Part shown: positions 34,227-42,556 of the stretch, piece after piece
Numbering within the stretch: the first letter of the stretch is position 1
Layout: every line of letters begins with the position of its first letter
Assembly (NCBI GenBank): GCA_031422315.1
Contig: JANOQN010000065.1
Location: forward strand, 7,599-71,598
DNA: 64,000 nt
Direction: 5' to 3'
Source: JANNYA01 sp031422315
Lineage (GTDB): Bacteria; Pseudomonadota; Gammaproteobacteria; Xanthomonadales; SZUA-5
Translations under genes and position numbers: made by a program
The notes under the pieces: model-generated
Database searches by the model: none
The model's input: the letters and a program-made list of their open reading frames with translations, nothing else
What the model was told of the DNA's origin: nothing

Positions 34227-36431
34227 TTATGGCGCGCTTTCAAAGCCATCTTTGAAATCGCCGTTCGCACACTGATTTGAAAAGATGCACCTGACCCATT
34301 CAGGCCGATCAATAAACGGATTGCGATTGCCTTGGCTGGTGAACACGATGCCGTTGCGCTCGACTTCACGCGCATCGGGTGGATCTTGCTCGTGCCATGC
34401 AAGTAACACCGATTTCAGGCCCATGTAAGCCGGTGATGTGCTAGTAATAACGATTTGACTGGCGTCATCAGTCACAATTAAATCTGGCTCATTCTGGCCG
34501 TTGGTTCCACCATGCACGCCGCCTTCATAGCGCAAATCCATGTACAAAATAGCGCGCGCCATATCGCCTTTGCGTTTGTTCCACACTTCAAAACGACCAG
34601 TGTTGCCATCCGGTCCAAACACCCAGTTGCTATTGCCCGGATAAACGCCAGTGCCACCACCTTGGTTCGCGTTGATATCAGTCGCTTTTTCTGCGCACTG
34701 CGCTGGAATTGCGCAGTTGCCGTAGGGCTTATTGCCACGATCTGAGTTGTATTGTTTATCGGATAAATACAGCATGTGGCAGTCGGTGTAAGGTGGGTTA
34801 GGAAGCCCTAAATTTCCGGTTGGGCTGCCAAAACCTAGTGAATTTGGCCAGGTATGTTCGCGGTTATATCGCCCCGGTGTTACCGTGCCGTTATCGCGAT
34901 CAGTAACTTTGGCAAAGCTCTGGTTTTTATACACATCCAACACGCGCGTGGCGTTGTCAGGATTGCTATCAGCAGCCTCCAAAATCGTCCAAGCGTCAAA
35001 ATAGCTAAACACTGCGTGGTCGTCGATTAAGTTGTGCAGATTGCTTCGTAAGAGTGCGCTATCGGCGGCAATGGCTGGCGTTATGGCGCTGTAGTAATTC
35101 GCAGCGGAGGGCGTGGTGGTGAACTGGAAGCTAAAATTCGCGCCCATCGGGGTTGGCGTGCCGTCTTGATCGCTGACATTGGCGGCAATAACGGTAAAGG
35201 AGCAGAGCTCCCCGTTTTGCAAATTGGCAGCCGGGTCAACCACATACGAACTTGGACCGCCAGTCACGACGGCAGCTAAATTATTACCGCTTTGTGCGCA
35301 GCTCAACGTGTACCAAGTGCCGGTAGCGGTGACAGGCTCGCTAAAGTTGACCGTGACATTACTGGTGAGTGAAACGCCGGTTGCGCCATTTCCGGGCGCT
35401 GTGCTCGTAACAATCGGCGCGGTATCGTTTGCAACCGTAAAATTGACCAGCACATTGGCAGCCATCGCATCTGGCGTGCCGTCTTGATCTAAAACATTGG
35501 CAGCAACAATCGTCAACGTGCAGGTTTCGCCAAACGCAAATGCCGGGCTAGGTGCCAGCGTAAACGTGCCCGGCCCACCGGTGACAACTGCGGTATGCGC
35601 GCCGCTGACGGCACAGGAAATCGTAAACCAATTGCCGGTTACGGTTACCGCTTCGCTAAAACTGACGCTTAAATTGCTGTTGAACGCTACACCGGTCGCG
35701 TTATTTGCCGGGCTGGTAGCGTTAACCGTAGGTGGCACGTCGGTCGCTGAGCCGCCAATGCTGATATCGTCGATGCCTATGTATTCGTCATTCATCGGCG
35801 CATTGCTGGTCATAATTCGAAGCTGCACTAGCGCTTGATTTTCCACCGCAACCGGCAAAGTGATCGATACCGGCGTTACGAGCGTTGCTAAGCTAGGCCC
35901 ACTAGAGGCATCTGCAACAAAGGCCGCTGGGATATTAGTGAACACGCCGGTACTGCCCAAGCGATACTGCAATGCTACAGGTTGAATGACGTTATCAACA
36001 GAATCATCAAGATCGCGCAGAACATAGCTCATGGGGATTGATGCGCGCCCTAAGGTATTGATACTGATCAATAAATACGGCGCATCGGCAGTACCGCTAC
36101 CTTGAAAACCGACAACCGCCGTCGGTTCCAATTCGGCAATGCCGCCGGATGGCAGTAACCCAGGTGCGCCTAATTGATTCGCCAAAACATTTGCGACTGG
36201 CGCAGCATCTTCCAAGAGTATGGTTTGCGGATCTGTACCGGTGCCACCGGTCAAAGCATCACCGCGCGCACCCACAATACCTGGCACGCCACTCCAATCA
36301 TTGTCAGCAAAAATCAGTGCCGGATTGCTCCAGTTTTGATTAAACGGCAGCGTTTGCGGCGTAGTGTCGGCGTAGGCTGCGGTGCTTATTAAGCTCAGCA
36401 AGGCTGTGCATAAAATAGTTCTAATTGTCAT
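34227..36431 (-). CDS. Exported endonuclease I-family nuclease with two Ig-like domains and FKDGFE tail
   Basis: 734 residues from ATG at 36431; upstream frame to 36545 lacks a signal peptide. Signal peptide (MTIRTILCTALLSLISTAAY-A). Residues about 30-230 are a beta-rich region with DDLDD-like DNYSIS-type stretches; then two tandem Big_5-like Ig domains, each starting P-[TI]-V and with NxATGV and SEPVT/SEAVT (APIVTSTAPGNGATG and PPTVNATSPANNATG). The last 290 residues are endonuclease I (PF04231): PGRYNREHTWPNSLGF with the catalytic histidine and KRKGDMARAILYMDLRY. It would cut extracellular or periplasmic DNA. It ends GDFKDGFESAP. Confidence 0.88.
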   Translation of the reverse strand: MTIRTILCTALLSLISTAAYADTTPQTLPFNQNWSNPALIFADNDWSGVPGIVGARGDALTGGTGTDPQTILLEDAAPVANVLANQLGAPGLLPSGGIAELEPTAVVGFQGSGTADAPYLLISINTLGRASIPMSYVLRDLDDSVDNVIQPVALQYRLGSTGVFTNIPAAFVADASSGPSLATLVTPVSITLPVAVENQALVQLRIMTSNAPMNDEYIGIDDISIGGSATDVPPTVNATSPANNATGVAFNSNLSVSFSEAVTVTGNWFTISCAVSGAHTAVVTGGPGTFTLAPSPAFAFGETCTLTIVAANVLDQDGTPDAMAANVLVNFTVANDTAPIVTSTAPGNGATGVSLTSNVTVNFSEPVTATGTWYTLSCAQSGNNLAAVVTGGPSSYVVDPAANLQNGELCSFTVIAANVSDQDGTPTPMGANFSFQFTTTPSAANYYSAITPAIAADSALLRSNLHNLIDDHAVFSYFDAWTILEAADSNPDNATRVLDVYKNQSFAKVTDRDNGTVTPGRYNREHTWPNSLGFGSPTGNLGLPNPPYTDCHMLYLSDKQYNSDRGNKPYGNCAIPAQCAEKATDINANQGGGTGVYPGNSNWVFGPDGNTGRFEVWNKRKGDMARAILYMDLRYEGGVHGGTNGQNEPDLIVTDDASQIVITSTSPAYMGLKSVLLAWHEQDPPDAREVERNGIVFTSQGNRNPFIDRPEWVRCIFSNQCANGDFKDGFESAP

Positions 36432-36683
36432 TGATATTTTCGTCGTGGTTTTGGAGTGGCGGCATTCTAATGCACGGAGGTTACTGATTTGTGATCCGAA
36501 CTTGGCTTTTGCGCTCGCAAGCAAGTTAGCCCGAAATCGATGCAAGCAGCTCGAAGCTACTTGTCCAGCAGGCGATTAAATACGGGTGTCACCAAACTTC
36601 GTCGGTTCTCGTCAAAATTCACACCTCAATCGATTAAGCTTGCGGGCCTTGCCAAATCTCGGCAATCGTTGATATTTGTATTT

Positions 36684-37148
36684 ATGACCGCAGCTCGCTT
36701 TCGAACCTTGATTTGGATTTATGTTGCCGTCACCGTAGCGCTGATCGCATCTATGTTTTTCCCGACTCACTCGGATGCGCTTTTGGCGGCCTATGAAGAA
36801 GAGCCGCCGACTTGGCTGATAAGCACCGTTTGGGTCATGCTTCCCTTGGCGATTGGACTTCTATTTGCTTGGCTGATTGGCCTTGTCGGTTTGTTTTTTT
36901 TCAAGAATTGGGCGCGTTCGCTATCAATGTGGGTAACGTTGCTGGGCCTAGCCAGCCACCCTTTTATCGGCCCGTCGCTTTATTCAGCCCTAGAAAGCAC
37001 CTTTTTGGAGGCGTCGGCGCTAATTTGGGGCGCAATTCTCGCGCTCTCGTATTACTCAGGGGTAAGTGTTCGGTTTGAGAAACAGCCTAGCACTGTTGCT
37101 TCTTCCGAGCCTTTACCGCGAACAGAATTTCAACAGTGGCCACCTTGA
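36684..37148 (+). CDS. Membrane protein, unknown function
   Basis: 154 residues from ATG at 36684, chosen because the preceding in-frame region is not hydrophobic or conserved. Helices: TLIWIYVAVTVALIASMFF, VWVMLPLAIGLLFAWLIGLV, SMWVTLLGLASHPFIGPSLY and ASALIWGAILALSYYSGV; the C-terminus is hydrophilic. No family recognised. It overlaps the next gene by 13 bases, so they are coupled. Confidence 0.6.
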   Translation: MTAARFRTLIWIYVAVTVALIASMFFPTHSDALLAAYEEEPPTWLISTVWVMLPLAIGLLFAWLIGLVGLFFFKNWARSLSMWVTLLGLASHPFIGPSLYSALESTFLEASALIWGAILALSYYSGVSVRFEKQPSTVASSEPLPRTEFQQWPP

Positions 37149-37702
37149 GTAAAGAGCACATTGCCAGCGCATTGATGATTTCATTTTGGTTTGTCGGCTC
37201 CGCATTTGCTTTCAGCAATGCGGGTATTGATTTGCTCAGCTTCGTGATCGCGCTTTACATTGCTGCTGCGTGGATCGTCGTCCGTGTAGGATTTTCGTTG
37301 TGGCAACAAATGCTTGGGAAACGGTTGGATCGCCCTTGGCGATTCCGGCTCTTAGAGGCAGCCTGCATTGCTTTGCCGCTGGTACTTGCAGACGTTGGCG
37401 TGTTTTCTTTGATTCGCTTCACGCTAAGCGAGCCTGCGCTTTTAGATTATGCAAAAAACGTTCGCGCTAGAAAAATTGATATGGCGTTTGAATTTCGCCA
37501 TTCACCGCGCAACGTCGGGCTGTATACCGTCACAGTGACTGATTTGCTGTCAGATGGCACCGTTAGAGTCATTACCTCAAGGGCTGGCATGTTCGATAAT
37601 GCTGGCTTTGCTCATACGGTCGATGGCGCTCCGCCTGAGCAATATCAGAACCGTTATCGGCCTATTTATCGGGAGTGGTGGCACTGGACACAGAAATGGT
37701 GA
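37136..37702 (+). CDS. Membrane protein with soluble C-terminal part, unknown function
   Basis: 188 residues from GTG at 37136; a TTG at 37145 is also possible. Two or three hydrophobic segments occupy the first 100 residues (LMISFWFVGSAFAFSNAG, LLSFVIALYIAAAWIVVRVG, LLEAACIALPLVLADVGVFS), followed by a hydrophilic C-terminal region (YTVTVTDLLSDGTVRVITS). No family recognised. It begins inside the preceding membrane-protein gene and is probably made with it. Confidence 0.55.
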   Translation: MATLSKEHIASALMISFWFVGSAFAFSNAGIDLLSFVIALYIAAAWIVVRVGFSLWQQMLGKRLDRPWRFRLLEAACIALPLVLADVGVFSLIRFTLSEPALLDYAKNVRARKIDMAFEFRHSPRNVGLYTVTVTDLLSDGTVRVITSRAGMFDNAGFAHTVDGAPPEQYQNRYRPIYREWWHWTQKW

Positions 37703-38022
37703 GCTAGCGCCGTTGGCTCTGCGCTTCATTTGGTGTGTCCTTGGAGCGCACGATATCAAAATTGCGATTCGCCAAATCAATTGCTAAAGCGCAAATCCCT
37801 CGGGGTTGAGAATGGCGCTAACAATGAGGTTGCTATTTAGAATGATCGTTCTAGGCTTCGTCAGAATCACTGTTGTTTGGAATCAATAAATACGCAGGCC
37901 GCCAATACTTTGTCACCGCGAACAACACCCGACATAATTTAGTTGGATGACGAGTTGTAAATTTCGATCCACTCGTTTCAGCTCGCTGATGATTGGCGCT
38001 AACCGGGTTTTTGGGGCCATTT
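37703..38022. other. 320-base gap, no gene seen
   Basis: The region between the membrane-protein pair and the convergent DUF1838 gene has no open frame of quality and no strong hairpin with a T-run. A short imperfect palindrome, TAGAATGATCGTTCTA, lies near 37836-37851. Confidence 0.4.
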
Positions 38023-38913
38023 CTACTTCTCTAAAACCTTCCTCTTATACTCCGACCAAGTCGTCGCATTGGGCTGCACCCATTCTTTCGGTGCGCCTAG
38101 ATACTCCGGTGCAGTTTTCTCGATATAGGCTTTGAAATCGGGGGCAATATCGGCAAAACTGTCGACTTTGCGGCCCCAGGCGGAGAACATCAGTGAACCC
38201 GGACGTTTGCCCATACGCATCCACGGTAACCAAGGGCTGGTGCGGCTCCAGGATATTTGCACGGGCACGCTGGTGAGTTCGGGATTGGCGAAGTCGGCGA
38301 GTTTGCCGAAAAAGCCAAAATGTTCGGAGCCAGCGTAGATCTTGTTGCCGACTACATCCGGGTATTTTTTCACGTCAATTGGGTTCGGATAGGCGAGCGG
38401 TACATCGAACCCCATTTGCACATCGGGGCCCTGCACTTTAAAAGGCATCGGGTAAACCTTGCCTTCGGCGGATTTGCGGCCAAAGTTTTGATTGACCGGA
38501 TCGTTTTGTACGTGAAACACCACGTTGAGCTTTTTGCTGTACGGGTTTTGCCAAGTGTCTAGGATGGCGTTGGTTGTAGGGTCGCGGTAAATCGCGTATT
38601 CGCGGGTCAGCATACGCCAGGAGCCATCAGCCTGCTTTTCCATGCGTGACACGTTAAAGCCTTCAAAGCCGAAGATGCGCTTGGGCGCTTCGTTAGCAAA
38701 TACGGCAAACACGCTGCCGGACCAGTGCATGAGGCTATCTTTTCCAGCGGTGTCGCCGCGCATGCGGATGAAAGCTTCGATATTAGTGGTAGGGTCATCT
38801 AACGAATACGCCTTGCCGGTTTTGCTGTCACTTTCATGATCATGGGCGCTGGCGCTAGTGCAACAACCGATGACTAGAGCGGTAAATAGAATTTTGCGAA
38901 AGGTGCTGAGCAT
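38023..38913 (-). CDS. DUF1838 family exported protein
   Basis: 296 residues. Signal peptide (residues 1-23, ending TSASA). Then a DUF1838 body: IEAFIRMRGDTAGKDSLMHWSG, with paired GSVFAVF and LTREYAIYRDPTTNAILDTW, and near the end ISWSRTSPWLPWMRMGKRPGS. Family function is unknown. It is preceded on the same strand by the VOC-type gene, 32 bases away, so both are probably co-transcribed. No enzyme residues can be named with confidence. Confidence 0.8.
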   Translation of the reverse strand: MLSTFRKILFTALVIGCCTSASAHDHESDSKTGKAYSLDDPTTNIEAFIRMRGDTAGKDSLMHWSGSVFAVFANEAPKRIFGFEGFNVSRMEKQADGSWRMLTREYAIYRDPTTNAILDTWQNPYSKKLNVVFHVQNDPVNQNFGRKSAEGKVYPMPFKVQGPDVQMGFDVPLAYPNPIDVKKYPDVVGNKIYAGSEHFGFFGKLADFANPELTSVPVQISWSRTSPWLPWMRMGKRPGSLMFSAWGRKVDSFADIAPDFKAYIEKTAPEYLGAPKEWVQPNATTWSEYKRKVLEK

Positions 38914-38945
38914 GGTTAGCGTTCCTGGGTGATCGAATGGATGAG

Positions 38946-40133
38946 TTAAGGCGTTTTGACGATTTTGAGTTCGGTAACAGCAGCGTTTTTTGGCGGGGTT
39001 TTAAGCGCCAGGATTTGCCACGTTGCGCCATCTGGACCGGTGAAAACAAAGCTGCGTTCGCCGAATTCATTGTCTTGCAGCGCGCTCGGCTTTAGCTTAT
39101 TGCGCTTAACCGCCGCGTAAAGTGCGTCGAGTTTATCGGTATAAAGCGAATGCAGCGTGATGCCCAGCTCGCCAACGCGCTGGTGTTTTGCTCGATTTGC
39201 CCGCACATCGCGCGGGGCGAAAAATTTGAGTTTGCCGCAGATGTTATTCGGGGAAACAAAGCCGCGATAATAATGCGAGCCGCCATCTGGCATGCCGAAC
39301 ACTTTTTTAGGGCCCTCGAGCCAATCGCCATCCAACACGCCGTCGTTTTCCGCTTTGAAGCCGAGCACGTCTTGGTAATAGTTGGTTGAGCTTTTAATAT
39401 CAGTGTTGATAAAAAAATCGTGGTGGGTAAATTCGCTTCCCTGCAATGCGCTGTTCGGATTGACGGTGCCGTAGCCCGGAATGGTGTAGCCATAGCGCTG
39501 GAAAAATACGTGGTTGAACCATTCGCCATAGACGCCCGATTCCCGCACGCCAACGCGCCGGTTCTGCAAATCTGGCGTGCCGGTAGTGAGCTTGAACAAA
39601 TCCGCAAATACCGGTGCGATCGGCAGCCAAGCTTGCGCGGCGGCCCTTGCATCGGTAAAAACATCATCCACTCGAACAATGTCGCTGGTCATCATGACTG
39701 CCAAACGCTGTCCGATGGTTTCTGGCGGCGCATAGCCAACGCCTGGCCCAATCGGCTTAGCCCACATCAACACGCGCAGCAGGCCATGACTGTCAATGCC
39801 GCCGTTTTGCATGCGAATCGCGGTGAGCGCAGAATTTACCCCGTAAATGCGTTTGGCTTGACTCGCACTCAAGCTGGCGCGCTGGATTTCCTTGAAGCCA
39901 AACAGCTCAAAGTGCTGCACGATGGCGGCTTCATTCGCGTAGCCCTGGCTATCTGGCTTGCCTAAATCAGGAGCGAATTGATCAACGCCGACCATGACTT
40001 CATAAACGCCACTAATGCCGGTGTCAGGTGGTGGCGCTTTGGGCGCATCAACAGCCAGCGCGAGCGTGCTTGCCATGCAAAACAGCAGGCCGATGAGCCA
40101 GTAATTCAACCGTGCGATGGGTGCAATTCGCAT
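38946..40133 (-). CDS. Exported VOC (glyoxalase-fold) protein
   Basis: 395 residues from ATG at 40133; the frame is open to 40163. Signal peptide (residues about 1-28, ending LALAV). Two VOC-type modules: ESGVYGEWFNHVF and THHDFFINTDIKSSTNYYQD, with the latter's VLGFKAENDGVLDG and the end RSFVFTGPDGATWQILALK being typical of glyoxalase/bleomycin-resistance/dioxygenase folds. Histidines in HHDFF and glutamate positions could bind a metal. Substrate unknown. A periplasmic VOC protein next to DUF1838 is an unusual pair. Confidence 0.75.
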   Translation of the reverse strand: MRIAPIARLNYWLIGLLFCMASTLALAVDAPKAPPPDTGISGVYEVMVGVDQFAPDLGKPDSQGYANEAAIVQHFELFGFKEIQRASLSASQAKRIYGVNSALTAIRMQNGGIDSHGLLRVLMWAKPIGPGVGYAPPETIGQRLAVMMTSDIVRVDDVFTDARAAAQAWLPIAPVFADLFKLTTGTPDLQNRRVGVRESGVYGEWFNHVFFQRYGYTIPGYGTVNPNSALQGSEFTHHDFFINTDIKSSTNYYQDVLGFKAENDGVLDGDWLEGPKKVFGMPDGGSHYYRGFVSPNNICGKLKFFAPRDVRANRAKHQRVGELGITLHSLYTDKLDALYAAVKRNKLKPSALQDNEFGERSFVFTGPDGATWQILALKTPPKNAAVTELKIVKTP

Positions 40134-40275
40134 AGGAATAACGCCTTGATAGTGAAGCCGCATGCTCGCTTGTCAGTTTGAATGCGTCAATCTGCAAAAC
40201 TGTAGAGAATGTGCAAATGACCGGTTTTTCTGGCTGTGGAATAGCAGGCTGGCTTGAAAAATCGCTCGCCCCCAG

Positions 40276-41085
40276 TTACGGCTGCGCAGAAATAACCTTT
40301 TCAATCCAATCTTTGTAATGGCTAAGGCGCACATTGCAAGTGAATTGGCCATAGCGCCCGGGCGTCCTAACAGCGCTTTGTGGATCTGCCCAAGATGTTA
40401 GTCCAGCCAACAACCAATCGTTCTTCTGAGCTTTGATGAGAATTGGCCCACCGCTGTCACCGCTTCCTGACCCGCCCTCAAGCGGCAGGGCGCCCGAGGA
40501 CTTATCGAACCTATAGCAAAACCATCGATCATGGGCGCTGGTGACTTTGTTGTACGCACGGCGAAGCTTAGTGCGGTGGGAACTACTAAACCCATACCCA
40601 GTGACGCCGTTACCGGTAGCGCCTTTTCCGATGATCTTGACGATTTGGCCGAATTCGGCTTCGCTCTTGTAAACCGCGACAGCAGATACGTCATTAACGG
40701 GCTGCGCCAGTTTTAGCAGTGCGATGTCATCTGAGGACGCTAGCTGTGCCCTAAAAAGCGTCCAATCCCAAGTCTCCAGCGCATAATCAAGCAGTTCTTG
40801 CGGCGGCTTTTGATAGCCAGGGTGTATCACGATACGCTCAACCTCTCTGGCTTTCCCGTTAAGCGTTATCTGCTTAATTTCAGATTGCCAGGTGATCGCA
40901 TGAGCGGCGGTAATAACCCACTGCGGAGCAATCAGAACACCATGGCCTTCGCTGGGCAGATCAACAAGCGCAAGAAACTCAGACGCTGGAACAAGGTATT
41001 TTGAGTCAGCAACGTCATGTCGAATGACAATCGCGCTTGCGTTGAAAGACACCGCGAGCAGTGCGGGCATTAAGAGTCGGTGCAT
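40276..41085 (-). CDS. Exported trypsin-like serine protease
   Basis: 269 residues. Signal peptide (residues 1-18, ending FNASA). S1-family triad is complete: VITAAHA (His), DDIALLKL (Asp), GSGSGDSGGPIL (Ser). The oxyanion region GDSGGP is perfect. The chain ends soon after YKDWIEKVIS, normal for S1 proteases. Specificity cannot be read reliably. It acts outside the cytoplasm. The gene stands alone; an attC-like palindrome lies about 140 bases upstream of its start. Confidence 0.9.
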   Translation of the reverse strand: MHRLLMPALLAVSFNASAIVIRHDVADSKYLVPASEFLALVDLPSEGHGVLIAPQWVITAAHAITWQSEIKQITLNGKAREVERIVIHPGYQKPPQELLDYALETWDWTLFRAQLASSDDIALLKLAQPVNDVSAVAVYKSEAEFGQIVKIIGKGATGNGVTGYGFSSSHRTKLRRAYNKVTSAHDRWFCYRFDKSSGALPLEGGSGSGDSGGPILIKAQKNDWLLAGLTSWADPQSAVRTPGRYGQFTCNVRLSHYKDWIEKVISAQP

Positions 41086-41222
41086 GGGCGATTCCTTTGG
41101 TAGTGGCTTTGAGGGCTAACAACCAAAGTAATGCGCCAATTCGCTAGAAGCAAGGATTGAATTCAGTACGTCCACGGTGCTAGTGAGCTTTTCCTATACT
41201 TTAGGCGTTTCTTCGCCCAAGA

Positions 41223-41313
41223 CCCCAACGTTCGCGCTAAGCCGACGCCGCGCGGCAGATTTCATTTGAAACACTAAACGATTTCGGCAGCGGGTTACAG
41301 CCAAACGTTAGCG
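41223..41313. repeat. attC-like palindrome
   Basis: CCCCAAC (41223-41229) and GTTAGCG (41307-41313) bound a 91-base imperfect inverted repeat; inside, GCTAAGCCGACGCCGCGCGGC copies the unit at 19687-19710. The right half, GCCAAACGTTAGCG, pairs with the left ACGTTCGCGC only in part. The spacing fits attC but no cassette gene is clearly attached. Confidence 0.45.
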
Positions 41314-41366
41314 CTTGCATGTGTGCGCTCCGAAACGTTTTGATGCGCTGAACTTTAAGTGCCGGA

Positions 41367-41413
41367 AAAGTTACTGCGAAGCCGGTTTCGGCGCAAGCCG
41401 CTAAACCAACTTT
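41367..41413. repeat. Second small palindrome
   Basis: AAAGTT (41367) and AACTTT (41408-41413) enclose GAAGCCGGTTTCGGC and related GC-rich stems. With the element at 41223 this makes the gap from the protease gene to the HicA-like fragment unusually palindromic. Confidence 0.35.
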
Positions 41414-41433
41414 CAAAGCAGGCAAAGTGCGCC

Positions 41434-41613
41434 CTATGGTTCAGCAAGAATGTCATGACGGCCGATATCGCGAGGTACGGCTTGGCTGATCTTGACTAGG
41501 ATGTGGTGGCTACCGTGTATGCGGTTGACCAGCCAACCTGCGGCCTTGAGCTTCATGATGGCTTCTTTGTCTGTTATGGGCCTCAGGATGTGTAGGGAGC
41601 GATCTAATCTCAC
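41434..41613 (-). CDS. HicA-like fragment (orphan, C-terminally altered)
   Basis: 59 residues from a GTG at 41613 that overlaps the stop of the 2OG-oxygenase-like gene (GTGA). The first part, ITDKEAIMKLKAAGWLVNRI followed by HGSHHILVK, matches the HicA mRNA-interferase core with its catalytic histidine (GSHH). The family end (VPxHxxxxxGTLRSILKQAG) is missing: the frame reads ISQAVPRDIGRHDILAEP and stops. No HicB antitoxin is next to it. It may be a truncated toxin relic; a short start at 41556 (ATG) is also possible. Confidence 0.45.
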   Translation of the reverse strand: MRLDRSLHILRPITDKEAIMKLKAAGWLVNRIHGSHHILVKISQAVPRDIGRHDILAEP

Positions 41614-42350
41614 TGTTGATTTTTTGCAGAATGGGCAGCACTTCCCCAGCCGGTGAGTGCAAAACGCGGCTTATCAACAAAAGCCGGAACCGCGCTCACC
41701 GCTTGCGGTTTGGGTACGCGAAACAGTGCCATGGCATTAAAGCTCGGCGTAAACGCGCGCTCGATGTGGCCGTCAGCGTCGATAAACTGCAAGATTCCGC
41801 CAAAGTCAGCGCGCCAGTTTTGCGTCAAATTGATGACAAAAGCCGCACGCCGCAAACCGGGTGCATGGCTGTGATCGTGCCCAGTCAAAAAGTGCCCGGC
41901 ACGATAGCGCGATAGCTGTAAGTCAGTGTCTTCCAGATCGCCTATTTGGGTGATTTGCTTCAGAAGCGCGATAAACGCTGCACTGCGCACGGATTGCAGT
42001 GCTTGCGCCAATATCGGATCGGTTAGCAGCCCCATGCGCGCCCGATCATCTAGCGGATAGCGCTCATACAAATACTGAAAACCCGAACGGGCTTGCGCGT
42101 GCACCATGGCAAGAAACGCTTCGGATTTATCCACGGGCAGTTCGCTCATGGCTTTGGCGTCAAATGCTTTATGTGCATCGCCAATTCGCGTGACTAAATT
42201 CCACTCAGTCCAGGACTGCGCGCGCGCCAGCACGGCCTTAGCGAATTCAGTGGACAGCACATTGGGCACCAGCACATAGCCGTTGCGGCAAAACGATTGC
42301 GCCAGTTGCTCAATGTCTGTTCGGTGCGCCAGCGTGCAGCTTGATTCCAA
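41610..42350 (-). CDS. 2OG-Fe(II) oxygenase-fold protein with altered metal site
   Basis: 246 residues. The double-stranded beta-helix core resembles SM-20/prolyl-hydroxylase-like proteins: LSRYRAGHFLTGHDHSHAPG, RRAAFVINLTQNWRADFGGIL, TPSFNAMALFRVPKP and FALTGWGS. Compared with remembered relatives (H-x-D then a distal H in VPxPHSVS), the first site reads HDH rather than HDD and the distal histidine is a glutamine in VPKPQAVS. The 2OG-binding arginine in KPRFALTGW is kept. Iron binding may be changed or lost. The start at 42350 is the first in the frame. Overlaps the HicA-like fragment downstream. Confidence 0.7.
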   Translation of the reverse strand: MESSCTLAHRTDIEQLAQSFCRNGYVLVPNVLSTEFAKAVLARAQSWTEWNLVTRIGDAHKAFDAKAMSELPVDKSEAFLAMVHAQARSGFQYLYERYPLDDRARMGLLTDPILAQALQSVRSAAFIALLKQITQIGDLEDTDLQLSRYRAGHFLTGHDHSHAPGLRRAAFVINLTQNWRADFGGILQFIDADGHIERAFTPSFNAMALFRVPKPQAVSAVPAFVDKPRFALTGWGSAAHSAKNQQ

Positions 42351-42399
42351 ATTTTATCCTGCCTAGTCAATCAAAAGAGCGTTAACAGCGCGTCGCTCG

Positions 42400-42540
42400 T
42401 TGAAGCGTGCCGAAAACGAAGATATCCAGATCCAGCGCTCACTTTTGGCGACGGCAAATTTGCGTGCGCTGGGCTATTCGCATCGGTCGCAGGCGAAAGT
42501 GCTTCTGATTGGTGCAGGCGGATTGAGATCAGCAGCGGCA
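42400..42540 (+). pseudogene. Possible ThiF/MoeB-like fragment
   Basis: The plus-strand reading IQRSLLATANLRALGYSHRS then QAKVLLIGAGGLRSAAAQPA resembles the N-terminal ATP-binding region of E1-like enzymes (RxxRQ..., VLLIGAGGLGS). The spacing between the arginine and the glycine motif agrees to about one residue. After about 47 residues similarity ends and the frame runs into the 3' end of the neighbouring gene. Low-confidence relic; chance similarity is possible. Confidence 0.2.
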
Positions 42541-42556
42541 CAGCCAGCAAGTTTTG

